The notes under the pieces are model-generated. The model ran no database searches, had not been told where the DNA came from, and saw only the letters and a list, made by a program, of their open reading frames with translations. DNA of 64,000 bases from Cadophora sp. MPI-SDFR-AT-0126 (lineage: Eukaryota; Ascomycota; Leotiomycetes; Helotiales; Ploettnerulaceae): positions 186,001-250,000 of the forward strand of contig JAGMVK010000018.1 of assembly GCA_020747065.1 (NCBI GenBank), given 5' to 3'. Every line of letters starts with the position of its first letter. The stretch's first letter is position 1. The translations under genes were made by a program, and so were the position numbers. Below are positions 23,497-34,895 of the stretch, in pieces.

Positions 23497-25860
23497 CTAC
23501 TCAAATTCTGCGTCAACACTCTCAAAGTGATCGAAGTAGCCCTTGAATAGCTTGACTCCCAAACCTGGGTCCGAAGATCCAACAGTTGCACGAATACTAT
23601 GCATGCTGAGCTGGGCGATACCCGCATCAATCGCCCGAACACCCATTGCGGAGCTAAGCATCGGCCCAACCGTTCCTCCACTCCTTGAGTCATTGCGGAT
23701 CTGGAAGATCTGGAGCTTGTTGCCACTTTTCTCGGCCACGCGGGTAAGGAGAGCTGTTGAGACAGAGTCAGTGGTCATGTGTCCATTGGAGTCCGCAGCG
23801 ATAGCCATTCCCACGTTCAACCTTGGCGCATGGTTCTCGAGGTAACGACCCAAGAAGTTGGGATTCACTGCATGAGTGACATCCGCCGAGATGAGGAAAG
23901 AGTTGGCGTAAGTTCGGGAGAGGATGTTGGCGCTGGATCCAGATTTGGAGAATGCTTCGGTGATTCGCTCAACGGTACCAGGAAGGAAGTTACTCTTTGC
24001 ACCTTGGCGGAGTTGAGATCCTATTTCCTCATCATCGAAGACTCCTACCAATTTGACCAAGCCATCGCTTTCTGAGGTCGGTGCTGCTGCGAGTAGACCC
24101 TCGATAGCGGCCCAAGAACAAATCTTGTCATCAATACGTCCTCCAAAAATAAACTCCTTCTCCAGTCCGCCACACTGTGCGGGTTGGATGTCGTATAGCT
24201 CAAGCTCCCAATTGACGATCGAAGAATAGTCTTGAATGCTCAGTTCTCCAGCGATCGCTCTAACGAGCTTTGGTGGTTGTGTAGCAGCGAAGCTACCGAC
24301 GCCGCCCAGGGTCTGATTTTGGAACTCTTCGGTTGATGAACTTGTCGAGTCGTCAAGACCGATAATAGGAACAGCCTCAGTCTCTGCATTGTTGGTTCCA
24401 AGCATGCCGACACCAAAGTGAGGGGCCAGGGTGGGAATTTTGGCAACTGCAAAAGTCAGCTCTGATGTATTTTCGAGGCGGTTGACTTACTCGGCCAGCC
24501 TAGCTTGACCAGTTTCGTAGTAATCTTTCCGGTGTCTGGATCCTTGACAAGGACTCTTCCGCCAATACCAAGGTCACGATCCCACCAGGTGGTGTTAAGA
24601 GCACCGGCGTACGGCGCGACGCCCAATTGGACATAGCCGGCAGATGTCTTCTTGTTGCTGACAGGCTTCAATCGTGCAGTCAATGCATCAACATGTCCTG
24701 CAACCATTGCGATACCGTTTCCGCTGCTGTATCCACCACCAACTGTGAATGCGATTAGAGAACTTCCATTTCTTGTCACGTAGTATTTTCCACCAAGCTT
24801 CAGGTCTTCCGTCCAGGCTTTGCGTTCGGAGAGCTGGTATTGTTAGTATAGTACAGTATTGGTTATGGGCACTGGACCTTGCCTTCTTGAATCCGGCTTT
24901 TTCTAATTTGGTACCGAAGTAATCGACAGCATGGAACACCGTTGGGTTCTCAGTCAAGAAGTCGCAGAAAGGTTGGCAATATGCTTCTGGGCTCTTGAGT
25001 GTGCTTCCTTCGAGCTTCAAACCACTTGAAATTAGGCTTTGGCGAGCGTTTTTTCTGCTCTCATTGAACTTCTCGAACAGACTTTTGAACTCCGGATCCT
25101 TCTGGAAAGTATCCTCCAAAGTGATTGGACCGCCGCCTGATTGACGACGGAGGCGTTGCAGTCTCTGCTCTGCAGATCGCTGATATCGTCGCATAGTCTC
25201 CTCCATAGTCTCTGCCCGAATGGGAAGATCACTCATCGAGGCAGGTTGTGTATACTGGTGTCCCCTCATTGGCTCGTCCTCGTTGAGTATAGATTGATAT
25301 GGGCCAGAGCCCATGCTCTTGAGTTGGGAAGAAAGGGGAAGGGCTGTCTGCCCAGCTGTGGACATTGGAGACTCCATATGTGTTGCAAGCAAATCGTCAC
25401 CTAGTCGTGATAATGTCCTTGTCCTGTCTGCCCCATCGCCCCTCCTGAAAATCGTGCTAACGCCTGGTGTTCGCGCCTCTGTCCCTTGGATGGTGCTGGC
25501 GATATCGGTTGATAGCATATCATTCGTGATTGCATTATGTGCGGCAAGCTCTCGCTGTACGGCTGCCAATTGCGATTCCAGCTCTGAGATGCGTTCACGG
25601 GCTGCCCGTTCGTTATCGTCCTCCACTCTTGTTCGAAGGGACAGCGTGGATACGCTTCCACGAAGGGAGTTTTGGCCGTTGCGAACCATGGTGAAATTCG
25701 AGGATCGGGGGTTTGTGAAGGTGCTTGATAAGATTTCGAAGCTTCGCAAAGGTGTTAAACGAAGAGAATTGCTTGTTGTGATATGGTTGTGGTTGTGATA
25801 AGTGTTCAAGTGAGGTTGATTCTGGGTTTCGGGTGTTGGTTGGTTCAGTTGGCTTGGCAT
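23497..25860 (-). CDS. M18 aspartyl/vacuolar aminopeptidase I with long N-terminal extension
   Basis: Zinc metalloaminopeptidase of family M18 (Ape1/Lap4/Ape4 type), which removes N-terminal residues from peptides; fungal Ape1 is delivered to the vacuole by selective autophagy. The catalytic part begins near PEAYCQPFCDFLTENPT. It shows AMVAGHVDALT (metal His), WWDRDLGIGGRVL (bridging Asp), VGVFDDEEIGS (catalytic/metal Glu), ADVTHAVNPNF, and ends FDHFESVDAEFE at 23497. Two introns: 24834-24882, a GC-AG intron with TACTAAC branch site, and one near 24430-24490 joining WPIAKIPTLAPHFG. Upstream lie about 300 residues not in canonical Ape1: Ser/Thr-rich, with a coiled coil (ARERISELESQLAAVQRELA). 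ATG 25860 is the furthest start; ATG 25689 (MVRNGQNSLRG) is more likely because the first 57 codons look like translated leader. Confidence 0.88.
24834..24882 (-). other. GC-AG intron in the aminopeptidase gene
   Basis: A 49-nt intron with donor AAG|GCAAGG, branch TACTAAC and acceptor CCAG. Only a GC donor keeps phase 0 and joins FKK to LSERKAW as the family requires. The nearby GT alternative changes frame. Confidence 0.75.
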
Positions 25861-26125
25861 CGCTAGCTATCAATGATATCCACCTTCCTGCTTCGGAACG
25901 TCAACATTCTATCAGGGAACTCCGAGCTGCCTGCCAGGAAATTTCAGTGTACCCTCTCAACATAGTTACATTCGTCGTCACTTTTTTTTCTTTCTTGTCA
26001 TCGCCATTTATCTACATTTCCATATTTATACCCCAACTCCCCCCTGCCTCTTACACATTACGCGTCGGCTCGAAAACAGATTGGAGTTTGGACAATGCTA
26101 TGGTTCCAGCTATATCTTCTTCAGT

Positions 26126-26797
26126 TCAATAGTCATCATCATACTCCCGGCGCTCATGATGATGATGCCTATGCCGTTCGAGGTGCTCCGGGGGCGCATA
26201 TTGATTTCTTGTTGATTAGCATCACAAATTTCTTAAGTGTCACCAGAACAACTCACGGGTCGTACTGATCAGCACCATGTCCTCGCACATAATGTTGATC
26301 GTACATGTTCTCTACATTCTCCTGCGCATGTCTCTTTGCCTTCTGCCGATCGATGTAGTCCAGCCCTTTGGATTCGATAAGTTTATCAATTTCAGCACCA
26401 GCGATGCCAACGAGGAGTTCTTTTGCGAAAGCATGGGAAACGGGTTTGCCTGTAAATTTGGCATCAGCCTGGATTGTTTGTCTTGATTTGTTACCGTCTC
26501 TTTGGCGCCGCGGGTTGGTTTGGGAGTCTGATCGGACTTGTAAGACGAATGATCACTTGGGTCTGAACGCACCTTCTCTTCGTTGTCTGTCCTCGAAAAG
26601 TTTGAACGCGCCAAAGGAAGCAGCGCCAGCTAGTGCTTCGTGCCCGAATTTCGCCTTATGGTGTGCGTCTCCATTATAATCCCTCGATTCTTGGTATGAT
26701 CGTTCCGAGTCATCTACGTCTCCGGTCAGGAATCACATACTTATCAATGTGCTGAATTTAAGAGCGGGAAATAGTTCTTACCCCAACCGTAAGCCAT
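26126..26797 (-). CDS. CipC-like (DUF3759) protein
   Basis: Small protein of about 143 residues in four exons. Exon 1 is 16 nt (MAYGW plus one base, ATG at 26797). The joined sequence is MAYGWDDSERSYQ..., then DAHHKAKFGHEALAGAASFGA, FEDRQRREGKPVSHAFAKEL, AEIDKLIESKGLDYIDRQ, and a His-rich tail (ERHRHHHHERREYDDDY), stop at 26126. The pattern HKAKxxHE-LAGAAS, A-KELL-G-AGAEID and E-KGLD-ID is the signature of the fungal CipC family (concanamycin-induced protein C), often seen as stress- or growth-regulated. Biochemical function unknown. Each splice join was checked for phase and restores the family pattern. Confidence 0.85.
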
Positions 26798-28709
26798 TTC
26801 GATAATTTGACAGTTCAATGACGCTTCACCAGAGGACAATTGTTCTGTTCTGGAGTTCGATGGTGCTCAAATTGGCTTTTGCCGAGTCTTTGCTACGAAT
26901 CTTCGCTGTGTGGTTTATTTATTCACGAGCACGCACTTGGACGAGGCTGTTTTCTTATAGTCCAACCTTAGGTTTTCAGTCGATTTGATGCCTAGGTTGA
27001 CATGTCATCATCCCGCTCCAGTGCATCATCCATTTGCAGCACACTAAGCCAACTAGCACTCGGCTTCTGGTCATCATCGCCACCTATAATCTAAGGAATA
27101 TGGCAACAAATTAAATCTACTAGTTTTTTCAAGTCAGCATGACAAAGCCGTATTCTTTCCGACTTGGACAGGCAATGGTTATGGTCAATAGTGAGTTCGC
27201 AGATGCCACTGCATCCTGGCTCGCATCAGGTAAGCTGAATTCAGCGAGCTGCACGTATGCGAGTCTCTTTCTCTTCCGCTTCTTGTGTATGTGGATTGGA
27301 TAGAATGCTGAAGTGACTACCACGCTGCCCATTTGCGAGCCCAAGGCTAGAGCATGAATCAATGAGGATAGACTCTATATGAATCCGGTTGGATCAGCTA
27401 TAATGTACCTCCGAAGGAACGAGATATGCATGGTCAGCATCGTGCATCGGCTTACCAGTGCCGAAACGCTTTAAAGTTACACTGTTGGCGATAACCCGAA
27501 AGACCTAACAGCAGTGTAGGACAAATCATCTCCCAGGACGGCATGACAAAATGCAGTATAAAAAATATCTGCGATCTAGAGGAGGAAGACACGACCCGAC
27601 CCGAAGCAAAGGTATCCTCCAGCAGGGAAGAAAGAAAATGGCAGAGAAGAGCAATGGCGGGGTTCATCCGCTAATGGTGGGGTGAAACCTTGGCGTTGAG
27701 GCTTATTTTGTCTATAGCATTTGGAATCGTCCGTATTTCTCTATTTGATCAAGGGAAACAAACCAAAAAACTCTTACTTTACAGCTCCACAAGAAGATGC
27801 CGCTTGGCCTCTAATCTCGTCTTGAATTGTTGTAGATCAAGGGACGACTTGGCGGAGGAACGCTATTTTACTTTGAGCCTATCCAACACAGAAGTCAATG
27901 GATCTATCTATTACCTAGTACTCTTCGCTCCTAGCTACCTGTTATTCAGAAAAGCAAAAAATAGATGAAATGTTCTTGTTACAATAAAAGGCGAGTTGAG
28001 TGTCTCGAGATTTCTAGGTAAGTATTTCTAGCGCGCTCCATTTCTAGTTGCTTGTGGCTGTGCATCCTGCACTTTCGTTCAGCCAACGGTTTAATGACGT
28101 GCACTACAAAAAAGCACCATCAAAAATCCTCTACCTTTCGTCTTATCAAAGTTCTAGCTCAGCTGTATTGCGATTGGGTGTCTTCTAGGCCAAGAGTAAG
28201 CGAATCATGCATATAGTGGCGGCAAATAGCGCAACGAAATTGTGTTAGTTAAGGTCTTAACTCGCTCGGTGAGTGAATGTGACGAGTTCAAGCATGGTCC
28301 TTTTTCTTCAACAACTACTGGTCCATAGTCAAGTCAAAGCCTGATCTCGGGTCGAGTGCCAAGCGATCGTTGACGCCCAGTCACGCGCATTTGGAAAGAG
28401 ACCTTGCAGGAAGGTTGTTACACAAAACTTATGCAAGGACCTTTTCTCACAGCCAATCATCGCAATCCACATTTGAGCTGTCTTCCTCCTCATACTGCGA
28501 CAGCCTCATTATGGCTTGGTCTTGAAGGAATACAAAGTTGTGTTCATTTCCACCTGCTGGAGTCAGCAAGTCTCTCCACAAGTCCCAGATTTCTTCCACT
28601 TATGAGAGTGCTGGTAGTACTCTCATGATCCAAATTTTTGTCCTTCATTTCTGAGACCGTAACCAACAACCAAAGCCATCTCTCCAGAGTAATCAGGCTA
28701 CCAGCAAAA
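26798..28709. other. Intergenic, 1.9 kb between divergent genes
   Basis: No supported gene. The region is AT-richer than the flanks. Frames at 27129-27362 (-), 27690-27968 (+) and 28404-28628 (+) have no protein-like pattern. Holds the CipC-like promoter at its left end and the Clr5 gene promoter at its right end. Confidence 0.5.
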
Positions 28710-30442
28710 ATGGCTTCATTGTCCCCTCAATTCGACTTGACAGTCCGACCGAAGATGGATCAAATGCTTCCAATCCCTCGACATCAGCATGAACGCATCT
28801 CATACACAACATCACCCGCGGCTTGGAATGGCGTTCGATCCGAAATCAAACGTCTCTACATTGACGAGGGTAGATCTCGCAAAGACGTCATGGCTATCAT
28901 GGAAAAGGAGTACGGCCATCGGGGAACGTAAGATGACACCTGTCCAACTCTTCTTTTTGGAAGTTTACTAACTTTGCTAGGGATAAAATGTACAAAAGAT
29001 GGTTCGAGAAATGGAATTTCGGCAAGAACCTCAAAAAGTCAGAGGCGGTGACTATATACAGACTCGACCGGCAAAGAGCTGCTCAAGGGAAGAGAACAGT
29101 TTGGGGAATTCGAGGAAAGCAAAGGAATATCGAAGATATAGTCCGCCCGCTGAAGAAAAAAGGCTTGCTTGATCGAGTTGAAAATGGACAATTTGAGGAC
29201 AACCTGCCATCGGGTATCGAGTGCTGGACTCCTGGATCAAGTCCGAAGCCAACAAGCGGAACAATAGCTTTGTATGGGGGTGATGGCGCCATGGACTTGG
29301 ATCAAGAGGTCGTTGAACAAATCCTTTTCTGCCGCGACCCTTCAGTACCTACTTTGGATATCCCGGCTACTCCAACAACACCCCAGGGTCTTTTGGTGCA
29401 ACAAAACCTCCTCAGAAGCATCCAAATTTATTTCGAGGGTGGTCTCGAGAACGGAATTTTTTATGCTTCTGATGACGGCGAGCTCGTTCTGTGCGATTAC
29501 AATGTACGTGTAGGGCAGTACTTGGCCGACTTCGAAGATCTCCATCAAACTGGCGTCAAGCTCATAGAAACAAGCCGCGGTGATGAGGGTCGAAGGTGTC
29601 TGTCAAGAGCGTTCAGTTTAGTTCGCTCTGTTATAACCGCCCAAGATCCTAACACCATGAGCCGGATATTTTACCTCGTCCTAAGACTGGAGTCGTCTCA
29701 TCACGATGACTTGTCTGTAATGCTTCGAAAATTCCTGGCCAACATTGCGCATGACATACTACCAAATCACCCATGGAACGTTCTTTTCGCGCAACTTGCC
29801 CAACTCGGTGGCTCCGGCTTAAAAGCAACTATCCTTGAAGCTTGGCGGTGTACATGTGACATAACAAGGGCCGTGGTTGACCAGTTTGGAGTAGCGGCAA
29901 TAGATTCTCAAACCGACTACCTTGTGTGGTGTGATCCGCAGGAGTCTATTTATCAGCTATCGTCTCTCTTATCTATAGCAGAATCGAGAATGGACAGTGT
30001 GGATGAACGGCTGATGTGGATTAAATATTCTTATGCACAAGTGTTGGAGGGTGGCGACCAGGTCGAGAAAGCGATCGCAGTACTGGACGGGTTGGTCGAG
30101 AGTTTAAGATGCGGCCTCAATGACGACAATCAGCAAAAGCTTGCTCGCACTCTTCGACAACTCGCAGTGCCTTACCACAAGGATTACAGGGATTCCGAGG
30201 CCGAATCTGCTTTTCGAGAGGCAATCAGCATTCTGGAGACCAGTTATGGCAGGGACGATGCTAGGGCTCTTGAATACAAGGCAACTTTAGCCCGCTACCT
30301 AGAAGAGTGGGGCCGCCGAGAAGAAAGCGAAGCGATGTATGCGGAAATGGATCAAATAATTGGGCCCGATGATATTGAGATCACGGCAGAAATGCGTGAG
30401 GAGGCTAGGAGGCTTGGTATGGAGCGTTATGGGTGGTCTTGA
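28710..30442 (+). CDS. Clr5-domain protein with C-terminal repeat region
   Basis: Two exons. Exon 1 starts at ATG 28710 (MASLSPQFDLTVRP); the longer open frame upstream begins on TTG. The intron at about 28930-28981 (GTAAGATG ... TTTGCTAG) joins HRGT to DKMYKRWFEKW. The Clr5 domain (about residues 40-95) is recognisable: AAWNGVRSEIKRLYIDEGRS, then V-x-IMEKEYGHRGTDKMYKRWFEKWNFGKN. Clr5 is a fungal Myb-like domain, best known from a fission-yeast heterochromatin/silencing factor. The remaining 400 residues are largely helical. The last 120 contain TPR-like pairs (VEKAIAVLDGLVESLRC, SEAESAFREAISILE, EESEAMYAEMDQII). Probably nuclear; targets unknown. Confidence 0.8.
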
Positions 30443-31002
30443 TTTCGTCTGCATTGATTCCTTCTCCTTAGCATATCCTCTGTCGCCTTTCCGAATGAAG
30501 TGACCGACCGATAACCATCCCCTCATTACCTCGAGCATCTGTCAAACTGACGCGCTTTTTTTCAGACGACTTTTCCAGCTCTTGATCGACTGCCGCATTA
30601 TGAGCAAAAGCTGGGAAGAAGCCTATGTCCAGCTCTTCCATTACAGCCACGCTCAAAAACAGAGCCAAATCGGCATGATTCGTACTTTGATATCCTATGT
30701 AGATAGTAATCTCGCAGAAAAATACTTAAGTGACACTTTGGCGACACTCAATTCGCCTGTTACAATTGCTGCTGTTCAGGCGAGGCTGAAAGTCCGCCAG
30801 TGCCAAGTCTTTTTCTGGCGAATCGTGGCCTCCCCGCCTTTAGTGAGTCAATACTCATTCCTCAGCCTTTGCATCGTTCCGTACAGTACAGTACAACCTC
30901 AATCGCAAGGCGCAGACACAGTCAATTTCCGAGTCAGAGGCAGACGCAGACGTAGACACGATTCGAAGGCCTACAAAAATACACGCTATGCGCAAAGACT
31001 GA
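30443..31002. promoter_or_regulatory. CysRS upstream region with abutting mini-uORF
   Basis: Short gap between two same-strand genes. At 30988-31002 a five-codon uORF (ATG CGC AAA GAC TGA) ends immediately before the ATG at 31003. A long plus-strand frame from 30582 opens on TTG and overlaps CysRS exon 1 in another frame; I do not support it as a gene. Confidence 0.45.
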
Positions 31003-33566
31003 ATGCTCTTTTTCTCCAACTTTGTCCGCATCTCTGCACCAAACCAACACGTCTTTCGCACTTCGCGTACCGCCCGCCGCACATTCTCCAAGAAGATGGA
31101 GCAATTGAAAGTCCACAATTCTCTCAAGCCTGGGGCACCAGTGCCTTTCATACCCAAGGAGGAGGGTAAAGTGTCCTGGTATGCATGCGGACCTACCGTC
31201 TACGATCACTCGCATTTGGGCCATGCTAGGAATTATGTCTCGACGGATATCATACGGAGGATAATGCGCGACTACTTTGGATACGATGTACAGTTCGTCA
31301 TGAACATTACGGATGTGGATGACAAGGTTGGCTCTGAGTAGAACCGTGGTTGTGCGAAAGTCTCTGACCTCTGCAGATTATTCTGAAGGCGCGACGACAA
31401 AGGCTGCTTGACCTGGAGAAAGCAAAGACCTATTCCGAATCCGACCTCTCAAAATTGGCAAGCACGGCTTTTCAATCATATGCCGAAGGAAATCTTCCTG
31501 AACTGTTGAAAGATGGAGAGCTGAGTCCTAGCAACTATGTGGAAAGAAGAGATGCTGCATATGGGGTAGTTCTAGCCGGAGGATCGTTGACTGGAGAGAA
31601 GCCAGGGGATGCGGAGGCCAAGATGAAAATGCACCTTGCGAATTTGACTGCCGCTTCGGCGGCGATACAAGAGAATAAGGTGTTTGGAGGGGCAGACGAG
31701 GTTCTTCTGCCATACCTGGACTCGCTCTATAAGGAAACGATTGACGGAACTGACCACACAATCTTCACGGATGTCACAAAGTACTGGGAAGATCAATTCA
31801 TGGGGGACATGGATGCTCTGAATGTTCTGCGGCCAGATGTTATTACTCGGGTGACGACATACGTTCCTCAGATTGCAGACTTCGTGGAGAAGATCATACA
31901 AAAGGGCTTTGCTTACGAGACTGGTGGATCGGTCTACTTCGATATTGCAGCTTTCGAGAAGGCTGGAAATCCATATGCCCGACTCCGCCCAGAGAGCAAA
32001 AATGATAAGGCACTGCAAGAAGAAGGGGAAGGTTCCCTGTCCAAGAACGTAGGCGGGAAGCGTGGTGCCGGAGATTTTGCTCTTTGGAAGAAGTCAAAGG
32101 CAGGTGAGCCTGTTTGGCCAAGTCCATGGGGGGAGGGGAGACCTGGCTGGCATATTGAGTGCTCGGTCATGGCATCTGATGTTCTCGGATCAGAGATGGA
32201 CATCCACTCGGGAGGAATCGACCTGGCGTTCCCACATCACGACAATGAACTTGCCCAGAGTGAAGCTTACTTCTGCGGCGAGCATGGCCCTCACAACTGG
32301 GTGAGGTATTTCATGCATATGGGTCACTTGTCGATATCAGGATCAAAGATGTCAAAATCCTTGAAGAACTTTCAGACGATTAGAGACGCCCTGAAGAAAG
32401 ACTACACCCCTAGGGGTATGAGAATCGTTTTCTTGATGGGGAGATGGAATGATGGTGTTGAGATTTCCGCAGACATGAGAACTATGGCTGAGGTCTGGGA
32501 AAGTACTGTCAATGTGGGTCCACTCTACCTTTCCTGGATATTGCTAATCTCGTAGAACTTCTTTATCACTGTCAAATCGCTGATTGCAGAAGCTGGTGGC
32601 CCAGCAGATGCATTGAAGTCTCTGTCTCTAAATGGTGCTGGTGAAGGATTTGTGCCCACTGTTGACAAGGCACAGGAGGACATGAAGTCAGCACTGACGG
32701 ATTCTTTTGATACCCCTCGTGCGATGCGCGTGATCTCCGAGCTGGTCAAGGAAGCCAATATACATATTGGTACTCATAAATCGGATCTCGATATCAAGGG
32801 ACTGGAAGATGCTGCTCGTTGGGTGACAAAAATGGTGGGGATCTTTGGTCTGGATTCAAATGCCTCTCCGCCATATAACGGACTCGGATGGGTCAATGTC
32901 TCTAGTTCGAATTTGACTCCCAAGGAAGTCGTTGCTCCATACGCAAAGGTGTACGATTTCGTCAAAGGAGAGGTGCAGCGACTGTCGTTACATTCGCAAG
33001 TGCTGGATCAACTTCTGGCTGCCGATGTGGACTCGGAATTCTCGTCCTTGGAATCCTCAGGTAGCAAGGATCCCGAAGCCCTTGCCATGCCATACCTTCG
33101 TGCCGTGGCGAAGGTGCGCGATGAAATGAGAAAGATTGCGCCAACTTCGCCGTCGAAGAAGGAGATCCTCAGCCTCTCGGATCAGATCCGCGACAATGAC
33201 CTGACCAACCTCGGCGTCTACCTCGACGACAGAAGTGATGGCCAAAGTGCCTTAATCAAATTCATCCCTAAAGAAGAGCTCCTCGCCCAAAAAGAAGAAA
33301 AGGCCGCCAAGGAGCGAGAGAAGCTCGCCCAGAAGGAGAAGGCCCGCTTGGATCGCGAGAAGGCTGACCTGGAGAAGGCAGAGAAGGCGAAAATCAGCCC
33401 AGCGGACATGTTCCGTGATGAGCGGTTCAGCGCTTGGGACGCGGACGGGATGCCGACGAAGACGAAAGAGGGTGAGGATGTGCCGAAGAGTGCTTTAAAG
33501 AAGCTGAAGAAGGAATGGGATAGGCAGAAGAAGGTGCATGAGGAGTGGAAGGCGAAAAATGCATGA
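31003..33566 (+). CDS. Cysteinyl-tRNA synthetase, probably dual-targeted
   Basis: Class I aminoacyl-tRNA synthetase that charges tRNA-Cys. Signature sites: [20 protein letters not shown] (HIGH-type motif HLGH, with the zinc-ligand Cys before GP), [13 protein letters not shown] and [17 protein letters not shown] (Zn/Cys-binding and WHIECS region), and [12 protein letters not shown] (KMSKS loop). Three exons: the first intron follows DVDDK (joins [11 protein letters not shown]), the second follows STVN and joins [10 protein letters not shown]. The C-terminus is a long Lys/Glu/Ala-rich helix, typical of eukaryotic CysRS, ending [11 protein letters not shown] at 33566. Two in-frame starts: ATG 31003 gives an Arg/Ser-rich, acid-free 31-residue leader ([20 protein letters not shown]...) fit for mitochondrial import, and ATG 31096 ([10 protein letters not shown]) gives the cytosolic form. 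The dual role is inference. Confidence 0.94.
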
Positions 33567-34895
33567 CCGATGGAATTGAGTGAGTGATTGCGCGGCGTTG
33601 GAGATGGTGGGCATAAAACATGAGCATTGTTTTTACTTCTTCGCGAGCAGTATGCAAATATCACCAAGAATCTTGGAATCTTGATTATGATACTTTGATT
33701 TTTCGTATCTAGCTTTTGAGATCTCGAAAGGTTTGATTGCACACGTCACAGTACAATATCTCGCTAATCTATCAAGCAATCATGTACTTTCACTAATTAA
33801 GTGCATCCACAAGGTACTGGTAAAAATGACCGACTGGCACTCTCGTTTTCAATGACGCGACCTTCTAGCGAGCCCCTTGAATATGTGCGTCGACGTAAAC
33901 AATTGTCTTTGCGAGCAGCCGGTTAACATTCATATATACATTCCCAAAGGAAGTCTCAATGACTTCAGTGCGAGTCAACATCTCAGCCTGAGATGTGAAT
34001 CATTTATTGTCACTTCAGCTAGCTCTGACTTCAATTCCCAGTCTGGCTTTACGCGCGGGAGCAAAGCCGAAGGAACTTCTGAGTTCAAAACGAGGGTGGT
34101 CTCGGCTATCAAAGAGTTGTACTAGAAAGGATGAGAGATGAAAACTTCTTTAAGGAGGTGTGGAGAAAAAAATGCCGCGTGAATGCGACTGTTGCTCGTT
34201 GTGATTCCGTGCGATAATGTGTTGGCTCTAGAACAGTCTTAGAATCAGCGAGTTGGGCCTAAATGACGATGTCTTTTAAATACTAGGTGCATCGAAGGAC
34301 ATCAAAACTTGTCAGGAGTCTTTGCAAGCCAGATACAGCTTCACAGATGACTGTGCTAGAAGTCTTGTGTGAATTGTTGTGACTGGAAATCAGGGGTTCG
34401 TTTAGCTTGGCGAGGAAAACATCGCCAGTGGATGAACAATTGCTTCGCTGGACTGGAAAGAGCTCACTATTCTCACGTACTTCACCCACTTGGGAATCCA
34501 CAGCGGGATTTTTTTTTTTTTTTTTTTTTTTGGCTTACAAAAGTGGCGGAAAATTACCTTTTGAGCTATTATCTAGATCATAGATCATTTGATTTGAAAC
34601 CTGAAGCCGGTCAATTGTCAGTCATTCGAGAAGTGCGCGATACAGATCATCTTGATGGTTAGTGGAGCAGGGGTATGATGGCTTCATTTACATTCGTATA
34701 TGGCTAATGGACTCAAATATCACATACAGCAATGTGACATGACATGCACTTGACAGTTTTATGGAGGAAACATTTACCTGTACGCTAGACAATCTCCGAT
34801 ACTGTGGTCCTAGCAAGAGCCCAAAGATGTTTCCAGCTAGATGCATGAGGAAACTGTTGTGTCAAGCACCTTCTGGTGTGACTAAATAAGTAGTT
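33567..34895. other. Convergent intergenic region with long poly-T tract
   Basis: About 1.3 kb between the convergent CysRS and HET-like genes. Several small frames but no gene supported. Contains a homopolymer of about 23 T at 34509-34531. Confidence 0.5.
34509..34531. repeat. Poly-T homopolymer (about 23 nt)
   Basis: Uninterrupted T run in intergenic DNA, flanked by GCGGGA and GGCTTAC. Could be a simple-repeat slip tract or the A-tail remnant of a retroposed sequence on the minus strand; no element body is recognisable beside it. Confidence 0.8.

Noticed and set aside
30582..31169. 195-codon plus frame overlapping CysRS exon 1
   Set aside because: Opens on TTG, overlaps the CysRS start in another frame, and becomes Arg/Pro-rich nonsense over the leader; no domain.
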